A DNA stretch of 64,000 bases from Chloroflexota bacterium (lineage in GTDB: Bacteria > Chloroflexota > Anaerolineae > Aggregatilineales > Phototrophicaceae). Positions within the stretch are counted from its first letter, which is position 1, and each line of letters begins with the position of its first letter. The notes under the pieces were generated by a model. It did not search any database and had not been told where the DNA came from. It was given only the letters and a program-made list of their open reading frames with translations. Position numbers and translations under genes: made by a program. The DNA lies in the NCBI GenBank assembly GCA_028875185.1, contig JAPPFH010000120.1:1-64000 (forward strand), in the 5' to 3' direction. Below, one piece after another: positions 44,251 through 53,399 of the stretch.

Positions 44251-44940
44251 ATGGATGGGACGGTGAAAAGCAAACGCAGCTCAGCGCCAATCCTGCGTCT
44301 GCTCTATGGCGCGCTCGCCGGACTGCTAATCGGCATTTCCGCTCTGGCAATTGTCCTCGTCCAGGATCAGCTGCGGGCAGCAGGGACGGCTGAAACAGGT
44401 CACTTCCGTGTTGCGGACGAGGCCGAGTATGACGGCGCAATCGGCATAGAGCCGCCAGTCGATGTGCCAGATTTCAACCTCACCGATCAATTTGGCGAGT
44501 CTTTCAATCTGCGTGACCATCGCGGTCGTCTTGTCCTGCTGACATTTGGCTTCACCAATTGCCCCGACATTTGCCCGTTGACCTTGAGCGACTTGCAGCG
44601 AGTCCACGCAATGCTTGGCGAAAAGGCGGAACAGTTGGCTCTCGTCTTTGTCAGCGTCGATGGCCGCCGCGACAGGCCTGAAGTCCTGCGCGACTACTTC
44701 GCCTTCCGCAAGCTGGATGACCTCATAGGCGTGACTGGCGGCGAAGACGATGTGCGCAATGCCGGCGCGCCCTTCGGCCTCGCCTTTGAATTCAGCGGCG
44801 ATGCGTCAACCGGCGCCTACAGCGTAAATCACACAGCCGGCTCATTCTTGCTGGATCGGCGCGGGCGCTGGATTATGCGCTTCCAGTTTGGCTTGCCGTC
44901 GGAGCGGATCGCCGCCGAACTGCAAAAGCTGCTGCGGTGA
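44251..44940 (+). CDS. SCO1/SenC-family copper chaperone
   Basis: Membrane-anchored thioredoxin-fold protein that delivers copper to the CuA site of cytochrome c oxidase or acts as a thiol redox protein. 229 residues: one N-terminal helix (LLYGALAGLLIGISALAIVL), FNLTDQFGESFNLRDHRGR, the CxxxC motif in FTNCPDICPLTL and the metal-ligand His in VNHTAGSFLLD. ATG 44251 is the start. It is divergent from the gcv operon and convergent with alr, whose stop lies 12 bases away. No oxidase genes are adjacent. Confidence 0.93.
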   Translation: MDGTVKSKRSSAPILRLLYGALAGLLIGISALAIVLVQDQLRAAGTAETGHFRVADEAEYDGAIGIEPPVDVPDFNLTDQFGESFNLRDHRGRLVLLTFGFTNCPDICPLTLSDLQRVHAMLGEKAEQLALVFVSVDGRRDRPEVLRDYFAFRKLDDLIGVTGGEDDVRNAGAPFGLAFEFSGDASTGAYSVNHTAGSFLLDRRGRWIMRFQFGLPSERIAAELQKLLR

Positions 44941-44952
44941 ATCGGCAGTCGA

Positions 44953-46116
44953 CTAAGGATTGACGAAACAGCGCGGCGCCCGAGGCGCAATCGAGGCGAC
45001 GACTTCATAATTATTGCTCTGGATCCAATCGGCAATTTCTTCGGCGCTGATTCGGTCGGCGCCCTGCGGGCCGAGCAGAACCACTTCATCGCCCGCTCGC
45101 GCCCCGGGGATTTCGCTGACGTTTACCGTGATCTTTTCCATGCTCACCCGTCCAACGATCGGCGCCCGCCGGCCACGAATCAAGACCTCGCGCCAGGACA
45201 ATGGCGTCCGGCGCAAGCCATCGGCATAGCCTACCGGCGCCACCGCAAGCGTTTCGCGGCCGCGCGTGCGGTAGGATTTGCCATATCCGACCGGTGACCC
45301 GGGCGGCAATGACTTCACCTGAGCTATCTGCGTCTTCCAGGACATTACCGGCTTCAGACACTTGGCGATGCCGCTATCTGGCATCGGTTCCAGCCCGTAT
45401 AGCAAGACACCGGGTCTTACGACGCTAAAGACGCTGCCGCAGCCATTGAGCAATGCCGCAGAGTTGGCGGCGTGAATAAACTTGGCCTTAATCCCGCTGC
45501 CGCGCAGTCGCGATAGTACGCCATAAAAGGTATGCAACTGATCGTTCATGAAAGACAAATCGTCATCGGCCGTGGCGAAATGCGTATAAACCCCTTCGAG
45601 AACGATCTCGTCCGCATCGCGCAATTGACTGCCGATCGCCGTTATCGCGCGCGGCAGCGCGCCAAGCCGGCCCATGCCCGTATCGACCTTGATATGAACT
45701 TTGAGTGTGGCATCCGCGCCGCAAGCAGCCGCGATGATCCGCTCGGCGCTTGACTCATCGAAAACCGATAAGCTCAAATCATGCTTGATCGCAAGTGATA
45801 TCGCTTCATCGGCTACATAGCTCAAAATGAGTATCGGCGCGTCAATGCCAGCCTCGCGCAACTCAAGCGCCTCGCCCACGTTGGCGGCCGCCAGCAGTTC
45901 AGCGCCGTTTTGCAGCGCCGTTCGGGCGACCGCCGCCGCGCCGTGACCGTAAGCGTTCGCTTTCACCACCGCCATCACAGCGGCGCCGCCCGCTTTCGAC
46001 TTTATCCAGCGGACGTTGGCCGCCAGCGCGCCGAGGTCAACCTCTACGCGACTGGGGTAGCCCAGCGCCGGCTCAAGCGCTAGCCTCTCGTTCGCTGAAG
46101 AGCGCGGATTCGCCAA
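44953..46116 (-). CDS. alr: Alanine racemase
   Basis: PLP enzyme interconverting L- and D-alanine for peptidoglycan. The barrel domain begins RVEVDLGALAANVRWIKS and carries the PLP Lys (about residue 52) in VVKANAYGHGA. Further signs are HIKVDTGMGRLG, VVRPGVLLYGLEP, LAVAPVGYADGLRR and GRVSMEKITVNVSEIPG (the family usually has MD here). The start is uncertain: the open frame reaches ATG 46344, but that stretch contains the probable tgt promoter (TACAAT at 46285-46290) and AT-rich non-conserved sequence; TTG 46116 gives a normal 387 residues, without a clear Shine-Dalgarno site. Confidence 0.9.
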   Translation of the reverse strand: MANPRSSANERLALEPALGYPSRVEVDLGALAANVRWIKSKAGGAAVMAVVKANAYGHGAAAVARTALQNGAELLAAANVGEALELREAGIDAPILILSYVADEAISLAIKHDLSLSVFDESSAERIIAAACGADATLKVHIKVDTGMGRLGALPRAITAIGSQLRDADEIVLEGVYTHFATADDDLSFMNDQLHTFYGVLSRLRGSGIKAKFIHAANSAALLNGCGSVFSVVRPGVLLYGLEPMPDSGIAKCLKPVMSWKTQIAQVKSLPPGSPVGYGKSYRTRGRETLAVAPVGYADGLRRTPLSWREVLIRGRRAPIVGRVSMEKITVNVSEIPGARAGDEVVLLGPQGADRISAEEIADWIQSNNYEVVASIAPRAPRCFVNP

Positions 46117-46398
46117 GTCTAAATCTGGAACAGCTTCCAATTTTGGACCGCCAATTCTAAAGTTGGAATTCCTGCCGACGCGCAACTCAATGCCAGGCAG
46201 TATAGCAGCGGCGCTGAATGACTGCCGCGCATTCGACCGGATCTTGCAGGCGCCCGCCGAGACGAGAAACGCAGCGCGATGTGCTACAATCTCGCTTGCC
46301 GATAGCGCTCGGTGGGCGCGGGCGAAAGCGGCCAGCGCGCCCAAGAACAGACTGGCGCTGCATAAGCATACGCTGCGGCTATCTCAACAGGAATCCCG

Positions 46399-47517
46399 AT
46401 GACATTCGAATTTGAGCTTGTCGCCACTGATGGCAGCGCGCGAGCCGGAATCCTGCACACGCCGCATGGCGATATTCCCACGCCGGTTTTCGCGCCCGTT
46501 GGCACCGCCGGCACGGTCAAAGCGGTACCGCCGCGCGACCTCCACGCGCTCAATGTCAAGCTCATACTTGCCAATACCTATCACCTATATCTGAGACCTG
46601 GCGATGCTCTGGTGCGCGATATGGGCGGCTTGCATCAGTTCATGAATTGGGACGGTCCCATTTTGACTGATTCGGGCGGCTTCCAGGTCTTCAGCCTGTC
46701 CGAAATTAACCGGATCGACGATGACGGAGTCACCTTCCGCAGTCATCTCGATGGCAGCATGAATCGGCTTGATCCCAAGATCGCGATGGAAATCCAACAG
46801 AATCTCGGCGCCGATATCATTATGGCTTTCGACCAATGCCCGCCGCCAAATGACCGAGAGGAAGTCATCGCCGCGGTGGCGCGCACGCATCGCTGGCTGG
46901 CGCGTTGTCGCGAGGCGCATCCGGACGATGACCATCAAGCCCTCTTTGGCATTGTGCAGGGCGGTGTTTTCCCCGATCTAAGACAAGAGTCCGCGCGCTT
47001 TACAGCCGATATGGACCTCAAAGGCTATGCCATCGGCGGGCTCGCTGTGGGCGAAACCAAATCGCAAATGGTCGGCATTCTTGAAGAAACGCTGCCCTGC
47101 CTGCCTGTTACCCGACCGCGCTATTTGATGGGTGTCGGCGAGCCAGACGATCTGGTCGAAGGCATTTGCCGCGGCATCGATATATTTGACTGCGTAATTC
47201 CGACTAGGCTCGCCCGGCATGGCGCCGCCTTCACGCACGCGGGCCGAATTAATCTGCGAAACGCGCGATTCAAGCGCGATGAATCACCAATTGACGCGCA
47301 GCTAGACAATTACGCCAGCGGATTCTCGCGCGCCTACCTGCGGCATCTTGTCGCGTCAAAAGAATTGCTGGCAATCTACTTGCTCAGCCTGCACAACATC
47401 GACTTTCTGGCGCGCCACGTGGCGAATATGCGCCGCGCCATTATTGACGGCAACTTGAAAGATTATGCCGCCAAATTCTTGACGCGCTATCTGCGCGGCA
47501 AACCGAGCGCCGGGTAA
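46399..47517 (+). CDS. tgt: tRNA-guanine transglycosylase lacking the zinc cysteines
   Basis: Exchanges guanine for the queuosine precursor at the tRNA wobble position. 372 residues with ILTDSGGFQVFSLS (catalytic Asp), FDQCPPPNDRE, GGLAVGETKSQM, YLMGVGEPDDLVEGICRGID, and the nucleophile region FDCVIPTRLARHG. The zinc site normally reads C-x-C-x2-C with a His about 25 residues on. Here the segment is PIDAQLDNYASGFSRAYLRH, with Leu302, Asn304 and Ser307 in the three Cys positions; His332 in SLHN remains. ATG 46399 is the start. It may be a zinc-independent variant. No other queuosine genes are nearby. Confidence 0.95.
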   Translation: MTFEFELVATDGSARAGILHTPHGDIPTPVFAPVGTAGTVKAVPPRDLHALNVKLILANTYHLYLRPGDALVRDMGGLHQFMNWDGPILTDSGGFQVFSLSEINRIDDDGVTFRSHLDGSMNRLDPKIAMEIQQNLGADIIMAFDQCPPPNDREEVIAAVARTHRWLARCREAHPDDDHQALFGIVQGGVFPDLRQESARFTADMDLKGYAIGGLAVGETKSQMVGILEETLPCLPVTRPRYLMGVGEPDDLVEGICRGIDIFDCVIPTRLARHGAAFTHAGRINLRNARFKRDESPIDAQLDNYASGFSRAYLRHLVASKELLAIYLLSLHNIDFLARHVANMRRAIIDGNLKDYAAKFLTRYLRGKPSAG

Positions 47518-47621
47518 CTGTTGACCCCCTAGTCCGACGCCCGCGCGACATCGGTGGCTTGGCTTTTTGCCAAACCTGACGCTTAGGGCTCGCAGCGCAT
47601 TTGGCGCTTCATCGATTTCAG

Positions 47622-48482
47622 TCAACAGTCATTCAGGACAACATTGGCGAATAGATCCTCTTCGTCAACACGATCCTGCGTCGGCGCCGGATAAGCGCGC
47701 GTAAAGCCCTGCTTGCGCAAGAGCATGCGCCGCAGCAATCGCGACGTTCGCGATATCCGGCCGCCGCCTTGGCTGGCGTGGCATCGACTCGCCTGTTCCC
47801 AAATATTGAGGTAAGACGCGATCGAAACCGTCGCGTGCACCGGCTCAATTTGGCGCAGAGATTCCAAGGTATCAACATCCTGATTGATGCCCATCCGCCG
47901 CGGATCCTGTCCCTTTAGCCTAGCTTTCCAAATCCGCAGGCGCAGCGGCAGTTTCGGATAAGCGGCGTAGTAGAGCCTCTGTGGCGCATAGTTATCCGCG
48001 GTCCCCGCCTCGTCTCGCAGACGCTCGAACGCGCGTACTGTCGCCCGCTGAATTGCAATATGATCGGGATGACCGTAGCCGCCGTAGCGATTGAAGGTGA
48101 TCACGACCTGTGGCTTCACCTGGCGCATCACATCCAGCACATCTTCCGCAACCCGCTCCGGCTCACGCTGCCAACAGTAAGCCAGGCATTCCGGATGATT
48201 CGCTGTATCGCTGCCGAGCATGCCGCTATCCCGGTAGCCCAACATAAAGACTTCCTCGAACTTAAGGTATTGCCGAGCGCAAGCCAGTTCGCTCAATCGC
48301 AATTGCGCCACAGTGTCATACTTGCCGCGGAGCGCGTCCGGCACATGACCGACATCGCCATTGGTTGCGCAAATCAAGTAAACCTGGACGCCATCGTCAA
48401 TCCATTTGGGAATGGCGGCGCCCAATCCAAAGCTCTCATCATCCGGATGCGCGTAACAGATGAGCAGGCGGCGGTTTTCCAT
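47622..48482 (-). CDS. PIG-L-family N-acetylglucosaminyl deacetylase-like protein
   Basis: Zinc-dependent deacetylase of the LmbE/PIG-L/MshB group, acting on N-acetyl sugars or related conjugates. 286 residues with the metal motif LICYAHPDDESFGLGAA, CATNGDVGHV, LRLSELACARQYL and the second metal-binding motif YGHPDHIAIQRATVRAFERL. The C-terminal part, with the ASRCHASQGG stretch, resembles mycothiol conjugate amidase-like members, but the substrate is unknown. ATG 48482 is the start. It is transcribed alone, convergent with tgt. Confidence 0.92.
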   Translation of the reverse strand: MENRRLLICYAHPDDESFGLGAAIPKWIDDGVQVYLICATNGDVGHVPDALRGKYDTVAQLRLSELACARQYLKFEEVFMLGYRDSGMLGSDTANHPECLAYCWQREPERVAEDVLDVMRQVKPQVVITFNRYGGYGHPDHIAIQRATVRAFERLRDEAGTADNYAPQRLYYAAYPKLPLRLRIWKARLKGQDPRRMGINQDVDTLESLRQIEPVHATVSIASYLNIWEQASRCHASQGGGRISRTSRLLRRMLLRKQGFTRAYPAPTQDRVDEEDLFANVVLNDC

Positions 48483-48555
48483 CCAATAACCAGCTTGCGC
48501 AAAGGCTAAACTACGATTCTCCTATTATACTGACTGCGTACTGTTCTGGTCAGGG

Positions 48556-49905
48556 ATGTATCCCGATACTGTTGCCGGCATGAATACTGGAGTGAAAACA
48601 TTGGCAGCAAAACCTCGATTGAGTTTTCTGACTTGGGCGCGCGCCTCGGTCTTCGTCTTTGCCTTGGCGCTGTATCCGCTCATTAGCCTTGCGCAGAACC
48701 AAGCCACATCGAGCGCCGCCACCGCTACCCCGCTGCCCGCGTCTACAACGACGCCGCGCCAGGCCGCTGCCGCAACCGCAACGCCGCTCCCAACGGCTAC
48801 CGCCACGCCAGATGGTTCGCTGGCGGGACCCAGGCTGCTGCGTACCGCCGTGTCCGCCTTTTATGCGCCGCAGCGAATTGAAGAAGCGGGACCAGTAAGC
48901 TACCCAAGCGGCGTCAATCCTTTGACCGGCTTGCCCTATCCGAATGAAGAAGCGCGGATGCGGCGCAATCTCATCGTCAAGGTGTCCAACTGGCCGCCGA
49001 AAGTTCGCCCGCAGCACGCGATCAATCAAGCCGATATCGTGTTTGAAATGGAGTCGGAAGGCGGAGTCACGCGTTTCGCCGCGATCTTCCGCAGCAACGC
49101 GCCGGAAAAGGTCGGCTCAGTACGCAGCGCGCGCCTGGTCGATATGGAGCTGATTAACATGTACGCCGCCTTGCTAGCCTACTCCGGCACGAGCGGGCCC
49201 GTGCGAGACCTCTACAAAGAACGTATCCACCGTTACCTGCTGCTCTCGCCGTCATTGGGCGACAACTGCGAAGGCGCGGGCTTCTGCCGCGACGATAGCC
49301 TGAGCGACCTCGGTTATGAACACACGCTCTTCGGCAATACGCGGCAAATGTGGCAAACCGCCGACATCCGCGATGTCAATATCGGATTCCGCGCCGCCGG
49401 ATTCGCATTTGACCTGCGGAAGAATGAGGGTGGCAGCGACGTTAATGATATCTACATCAACTGGTACGACCGAACCGACACCCGCTGGCAGTACGATGAT
49501 TCCAGCGACAGATATTTGCGTTACAGCGATGGCTTGCCGCATTTTGACGCGGCGGACGGAATTCAGCTATGGACGGATAATCTGATCTTGCTGCAGGCCA
49601 CGCACAACCAACGTCCCGATCTTTTTGAGCCGGGCGCTATAAACGAGTCTTTTGAAGTGGCCCTCTGGGGGCAAGGTCGCGCGCTCATCATGCGCGGGGG
49701 GAAATTTTATAAGGGCTTCTGGCGCCGGCTGAGCCACAATCGGGGCGGCGCGCTCACCTTGATCGATGGCGACGGAAGGCATATTAAGCTGAAGCCAGGG
49801 CGCTCATGGGTAACTGTTATGCGATCGCTGGCTGATGTTGTCGTGAGCGACGCGCAAGCCAACATGAATGCTACCGCCACCGCCATCGCCAGGTCAGAGG
49901 GCTGA
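48556..49905 (+). CDS. DUF3048 (YerB-like) secreted protein
   Basis: 449 residues. A signal or anchor helix (ASVFVFALALYPLISLAQ) is followed by a low-complexity ATATPLP/TATATP linker of about 50 residues and then the DUF3048 region: NPLTGLPYPNEEARMRRNLI, RPQHAINQADIVFEMESEGG, FRSNAPEKVGSVRSARLVD. The family includes Bacillus YerB, an envelope lipoprotein without a proven reaction; here no lipobox Cys is seen. Start may be ATG 48556 or ATG 48580. It is followed by mltG, which supports a cell-wall role. Confidence 0.88.
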   Translation: MYPDTVAGMNTGVKTLAAKPRLSFLTWARASVFVFALALYPLISLAQNQATSSAATATPLPASTTTPRQAAAATATPLPTATATPDGSLAGPRLLRTAVSAFYAPQRIEEAGPVSYPSGVNPLTGLPYPNEEARMRRNLIVKVSNWPPKVRPQHAINQADIVFEMESEGGVTRFAAIFRSNAPEKVGSVRSARLVDMELINMYAALLAYSGTSGPVRDLYKERIHRYLLLSPSLGDNCEGAGFCRDDSLSDLGYEHTLFGNTRQMWQTADIRDVNIGFRAAGFAFDLRKNEGGSDVNDIYINWYDRTDTRWQYDDSSDRYLRYSDGLPHFDAADGIQLWTDNLILLQATHNQRPDLFEPGAINESFEVALWGQGRALIMRGGKFYKGFWRRLSHNRGGALTLIDGDGRHIKLKPGRSWVTVMRSLADVVVSDAQANMNATATAIARSEG

Positions 49906-49979
49906 GATGCGCTTAACCGCCAGCGAGTCAGTATCGTCGATAAGCGGCGCTTCACTGGATTAGGGACATAGGCAAGCGA

Positions 49980-51083
49980 TTGCGGAGCGCTACGCGAGGT
50001 TGCTTCTTCCTGGGGATAGGCTTGGCGATTCTTGGACTGGCATCGCTAGCCGCGTTATTGCTGGCGTCTGACCTTCAAATCGCCGACAAACTGCAAGCCA
50101 CCATTCTACGCGCCCAGTTGAGTAATCGAAACTCAGAATTGGATGCGCCCTTCGGCGGCGACGACAGGCCAATCCGTTTCAACATTCCCAGTGGAAGCAG
50201 CGCCGGCGCGATCGCCCAGGCGCTGATCGAAGCTGGCCTCATTAGAGACAAGCGCCTATTCCTCGATTACGCGCGCCTGGAAGGTTTCGACAGGCGTTTC
50301 GAAGCAGGCGTCTATTTCTTGAATCAATCACAATCGATCAGGCATATCGCCGAAATCCTGACTGACTCCAGCGCGAGCTTCATTTCCTTTCGTACCGTGG
50401 AAGGCATGCGCGTAGAAGAGCTGGCGCAGCTCATCGACCGTAACGGGCTCTTCGGCTTCAGCGGCGCTGATTTTCTGCCGCTTGTCGAAAAAGGCGCGCC
50501 GATACCGGGGGATTTCTCCGCTTGGGCTGTTATCCCGCCAGGCGCTTCACTTGAAGGATACATGTTCCCCGATACCTATCAACTGCCGCCAGACATCACG
50601 GCGGCAGGCTTGCGCGACATGCTGCTGCGGACGTTCAAGGACCGTATCGGCCAGGCTCTGCGCGATACTGCCATGGCGCGGAATCTTACGCTGCATCAAG
50701 CCGTCACGCTGGCGTCGATTATCGAGCGGGAAGCCGTCTGGCGCGACGAGCATCCCATGATCGCCAGCGTCTATCGCAATCGGCTGGACATCGGCATGAA
50801 GCTGGAAGCCGACCCAACCGTGCAATATGGCATTCAAGGGGCGCGCGGCGTATGGTGGCCCCAAATCACCCGCGCCGACTACTACGATGTTCAATCCCCC
50901 TACAACACTTATCTTCACGCTGGCTTCCCGCCTGGTCCAATTGCCAGCCCGGGCTTATCGGCGATACAAGCCGCCGTCAACCCGGCCGAATCGCCTTATT
51001 TCTTTTTCCGCGCCGCTTGCGACAACTCGCTCTACCACAATTTCGCCGTCACCTTTGACGAGCATCTGGCAAATGGCTGCTAA
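49980..51083 (+). CDS. mltG: Endolytic peptidoglycan transglycosylase MltG
   Basis: Cuts nascent glycan strands next to the membrane and so sets their length. 367 residues from TTG 49980: a TM helix (FFLGIGLAILGLASLAALLL), a LysM-like domain (FNIPSGSSAGAIAQALIEAG), then the catalytic domain LEGYMFPDTYQLPP, LHQAVTLASIIEREAVW (catalytic Glu), SVYRNRLDIGMKLEADPTVQ, YNTYLHAGFPPGPIASPG and AAVNPAESPYFFF. Its stop overlaps the next gene's start by 11 bases, so the two are coupled. ruvX, its common partner, is absent. Confidence 0.95.
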   Translation: MRSATRGCFFLGIGLAILGLASLAALLLASDLQIADKLQATILRAQLSNRNSELDAPFGGDDRPIRFNIPSGSSAGAIAQALIEAGLIRDKRLFLDYARLEGFDRRFEAGVYFLNQSQSIRHIAEILTDSSASFISFRTVEGMRVEELAQLIDRNGLFGFSGADFLPLVEKGAPIPGDFSAWAVIPPGASLEGYMFPDTYQLPPDITAAGLRDMLLRTFKDRIGQALRDTAMARNLTLHQAVTLASIIEREAVWRDEHPMIASVYRNRLDIGMKLEADPTVQYGIQGARGVWWPQITRADYYDVQSPYNTYLHAGFPPGPIASPGLSAIQAAVNPAESPYFFFRAACDNSLYHNFAVTFDEHLANGC

Positions 51084-51852
51084 CGGGCTGGCGCGCCAGC
51101 GCTTCCGCGCCGCCACGCTTATGATGTTGCTGACCATGAGTCTGGCGGCATGTGGGACAGGTGAAGCTAGCCTGCCAAAGAAGATTGCGCTGCTCGCGCC
51201 TTTCGAAGGGCAGTACCGCGAGATTGGCTACAACGCCTTGTATGCCCTTCGGCTCGCTTTTGCCGATGCCGAGCCCATGAACGTTCAGTTGCTGGCGACC
51301 GACGACGGCGGAACAATCGCATCGGCAATCGCGCGCGTCAGAGCGCTGAATCTGGATCCAGCGGTCGCGGCGATTATCGCTATCGGTCCACTGGCCACCC
51401 ACCCAGCGGCGCAAATGGCAAACGACAAACCCTTGATTCTGATTGGCAACTGGGGCCACGACCGCGCCGATGAAGACAGTCTCTACGCGTCCGACAGCTA
51501 CCTGGCGCAGACGCGCCAAAGCGGCGACCGCGACATGCTGGCGCAAACGCGCGCCCTCGCCGCCGATCCGGCCAAGCTGCGCTTTTACAGCAGCGGCTCA
51601 CTGCCGGATGAAGCCTTCCGCCAGCGTTACCTTAACAGCGCGCTTTACGCCCCAGCCCCGAACCTGCTGGCCACGCTGACCTACGACATCGGGCGCCTGG
51701 CGCTGTCAGCCATAGTAGATGGCGCGGCGATACACGCGACCGCGTATCATGGTCTCACTGGACGCATTCGATTTGAGGACGGCTATTGGGCTGATGCCCC
51801 GCGCAACCGTTTCCGCTACGAGGGCGATAGGCTCATCATTGATACAGGCTAG
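51073..51852 (+). CDS. Periplasmic-binding-protein-like lipoprotein
   Basis: 259 residues from ATG 51073, inside the end of mltG. It has a lipoprotein signal (MMLLTMSLAACG) and a fold resembling branched-chain amino-acid binding proteins: KKIALLAPFEGQYREIGYNA, VQLLATDDGGTIASAIARVR, and near the C-terminus LTYDIGRLALSAIVDG and GLTGRIRFEDGYW. It is shorter than usual binding proteins (about 350-400 residues), the middle part being reduced. No permease genes adjoin it; linkage to mltG suggests a cell-wall role like that of LpoA-type lipoproteins, which is speculation. Confidence 0.72.
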   Translation: MAANGLARQRFRAATLMMLLTMSLAACGTGEASLPKKIALLAPFEGQYREIGYNALYALRLAFADAEPMNVQLLATDDGGTIASAIARVRALNLDPAVAAIIAIGPLATHPAAQMANDKPLILIGNWGHDRADEDSLYASDSYLAQTRQSGDRDMLAQTRALAADPAKLRFYSSGSLPDEAFRQRYLNSALYAPAPNLLATLTYDIGRLALSAIVDGAAIHATAYHGLTGRIRFEDGYWADAPRNRFRYEGDRLIIDTG

Positions 51853-53174
51853 GACGCCCGACCGTCTATGACGCCATGAAACAGAGGCAGCGGCTCGACG
51901 GGCGTCGAGCTGTAGTCGACCGCCGCGCCGAGCTCCGTCAGCGCCGCCTGCAAACTGGTTTCGTCATTGGCGTGGATCGTCATCAGCAGGTCGCCAGCCG
52001 CAACCGCGTCGCCCACATTGCAATGCACTTCAATGCCGACCGCGTGATCAATCACGTCGTCTTTCTGCCGGCGCCCGGCGCCCAGCGTCAGCGTTGCCCA
52101 GGCGATTTGGTCAGCCTTCACCGCGGCCAGGCAGCCGCTTTCGCGCGCATGCAAATTGTAGCGCAGTTTCGCCTGCGGCAGCTTGCGCGCATCGTCGATC
52201 TGCGCCGCATCGCCGCCTTGCGCTTCCACCATTCGCCGCAAGTCCCGCAGCGCCCGGCCGGCCGTCAACGCGCGATCGGCTTCCGCCCGCGTCTCCGCCA
52301 ATTCTGTCCAGCGTTTGCCCTGCCCGGCCAGCCGCAGCATCTGAGACGCCACCTCAACGCAGTGTTGGTGAAAATCGGCGGGACCCTCTCCGCGCAGAGT
52401 CTTGACCGCCTCCGCCACTTCCAGCGCATTGCCCACCGCCACACCCAGCGGTTGATTTACATCAGATAGCAGCGCGACCATGTCTCGCCCGGCATCCAGG
52501 CCGATCCGCACCATCGCCGTCGCCAATGCGCGCGCGTCTTGAAGCGACTTCATAAAGGCGCCGCGCCCCAGCTTGACATCCAGTACGATCCCGCGAGCGC
52601 CCGCCGCCAGCTTCTTGCTCATGATGCTGCTGGCGATCAGCGACCGGCTGGCGACCGTGGCGGTCACATCGCGCAGCGCGTAAATCAAGCCATCAGCCGG
52701 CGCCAGGCTCTTGCTCTGGCCCCCGATCACTAAGCCGGTCTCGCGCGCAATTCGGCGAAACTCGGCATCCGACAAGTCAACCTTAAAGCCGCTGATCGAT
52801 TCCAGCTTGTCGACTGTGCCCCCGGTCGCGCCCAAACCGCGACCGCTCATCTTGGCGATCGGCACGCCAAAGGACGCCACCAGCGGCAGCACAACCAGGC
52901 TGGTCTTGTCGCCAACGCCGCCTGATGAATGCTTGTCGACCGCGTAATCGCATATGTCGGACAGATCAAGCATATCGCCCGACTGCGCCATCGCCATCGT
53001 CAAATTCACGGTTTCGGCTCGGTTCATCCCCTGGAAATAAATCGCCATCAGCAGCGCCGCCATCTGATAATCGGGGATTTCGCCCGCCGTATATCCATTA
53101 ATGAAGAAGCGGATTTCGCGCTCGGCAAGCGCTTGGCCATCGCGCTTTTTCTCAATCAATTGATCCATTTGCAT
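51849..53174 (-). CDS. pdp: Pyrimidine-nucleoside/thymidine phosphorylase
   Basis: Phosphorolysis of thymidine or uridine to base and (deoxy)ribose 1-phosphate. 441 residues with MDQLIEKKRDGQALAEREIR, the signature VDKHSSGGVGDKTS and MSGRGLGATGGTVDKLES, DVTATVASRSLIASSIMSKK (substrate Arg/Ser/Lys) and DVKLGRGAFMKS. A C-terminal domain contains the KDDVIDHAVGIEVHCNVGD barrel. ATG 53174 follows GGGGAGGTGA. The last 4 bases overlap the convergent lipoprotein gene. A two-box TTTACA site lies in the upstream region. Confidence 0.95.
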   Translation of the reverse strand: MQMDQLIEKKRDGQALAEREIRFFINGYTAGEIPDYQMAALLMAIYFQGMNRAETVNLTMAMAQSGDMLDLSDICDYAVDKHSSGGVGDKTSLVVLPLVASFGVPIAKMSGRGLGATGGTVDKLESISGFKVDLSDAEFRRIARETGLVIGGQSKSLAPADGLIYALRDVTATVASRSLIASSIMSKKLAAGARGIVLDVKLGRGAFMKSLQDARALATAMVRIGLDAGRDMVALLSDVNQPLGVAVGNALEVAEAVKTLRGEGPADFHQHCVEVASQMLRLAGQGKRWTELAETRAEADRALTAGRALRDLRRMVEAQGGDAAQIDDARKLPQAKLRYNLHARESGCLAAVKADQIAWATLTLGAGRRQKDDVIDHAVGIEVHCNVGDAVAAGDLLMTIHANDETSLQAALTELGAAVDYSSTPVEPLPLFHGVIDGRAS

Positions 53175-53230
53175 CTGACATCACCTCCCCGCCAATCAGT
53201 CCGATACGGCGATATGACCAGCGTCAACCC

Positions 53231-53318
53231 AGTATACGCCATGCTTGGAATGTAAATCAGATGTAAAGTCCCGCCAGTCGCGTTTAAGGCAATTGACTAG
53301 CGCTCAATTGCTATGTAG
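53231..53318. promoter_or_regulatory. Divergent promoter region with TTTACA/TGTAAA direct repeats
   Basis: TGTAAA occurs at 53251-53256 and 53262-53267, exactly 11 bp apart, like the three-box site at 6360-6387. On the minus strand a TATACT (53236-53231) follows 14 bp on, serving the phosphorylase gene. On the plus strand TTGACT and TAGGAT with a 17-bp spacer (about 53293-53321) could serve the DsbA-like gene. A shared OmpR-family regulator is an inference. Confidence 0.45.
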
Positions 53319-53399
53319 GATTTGCATATCCGGCCGGTATGGTTTCCGGCGCCTGTGATTGTTCGCACGGGTTCATTAGTAGATGACGAGGAAGTTGAC

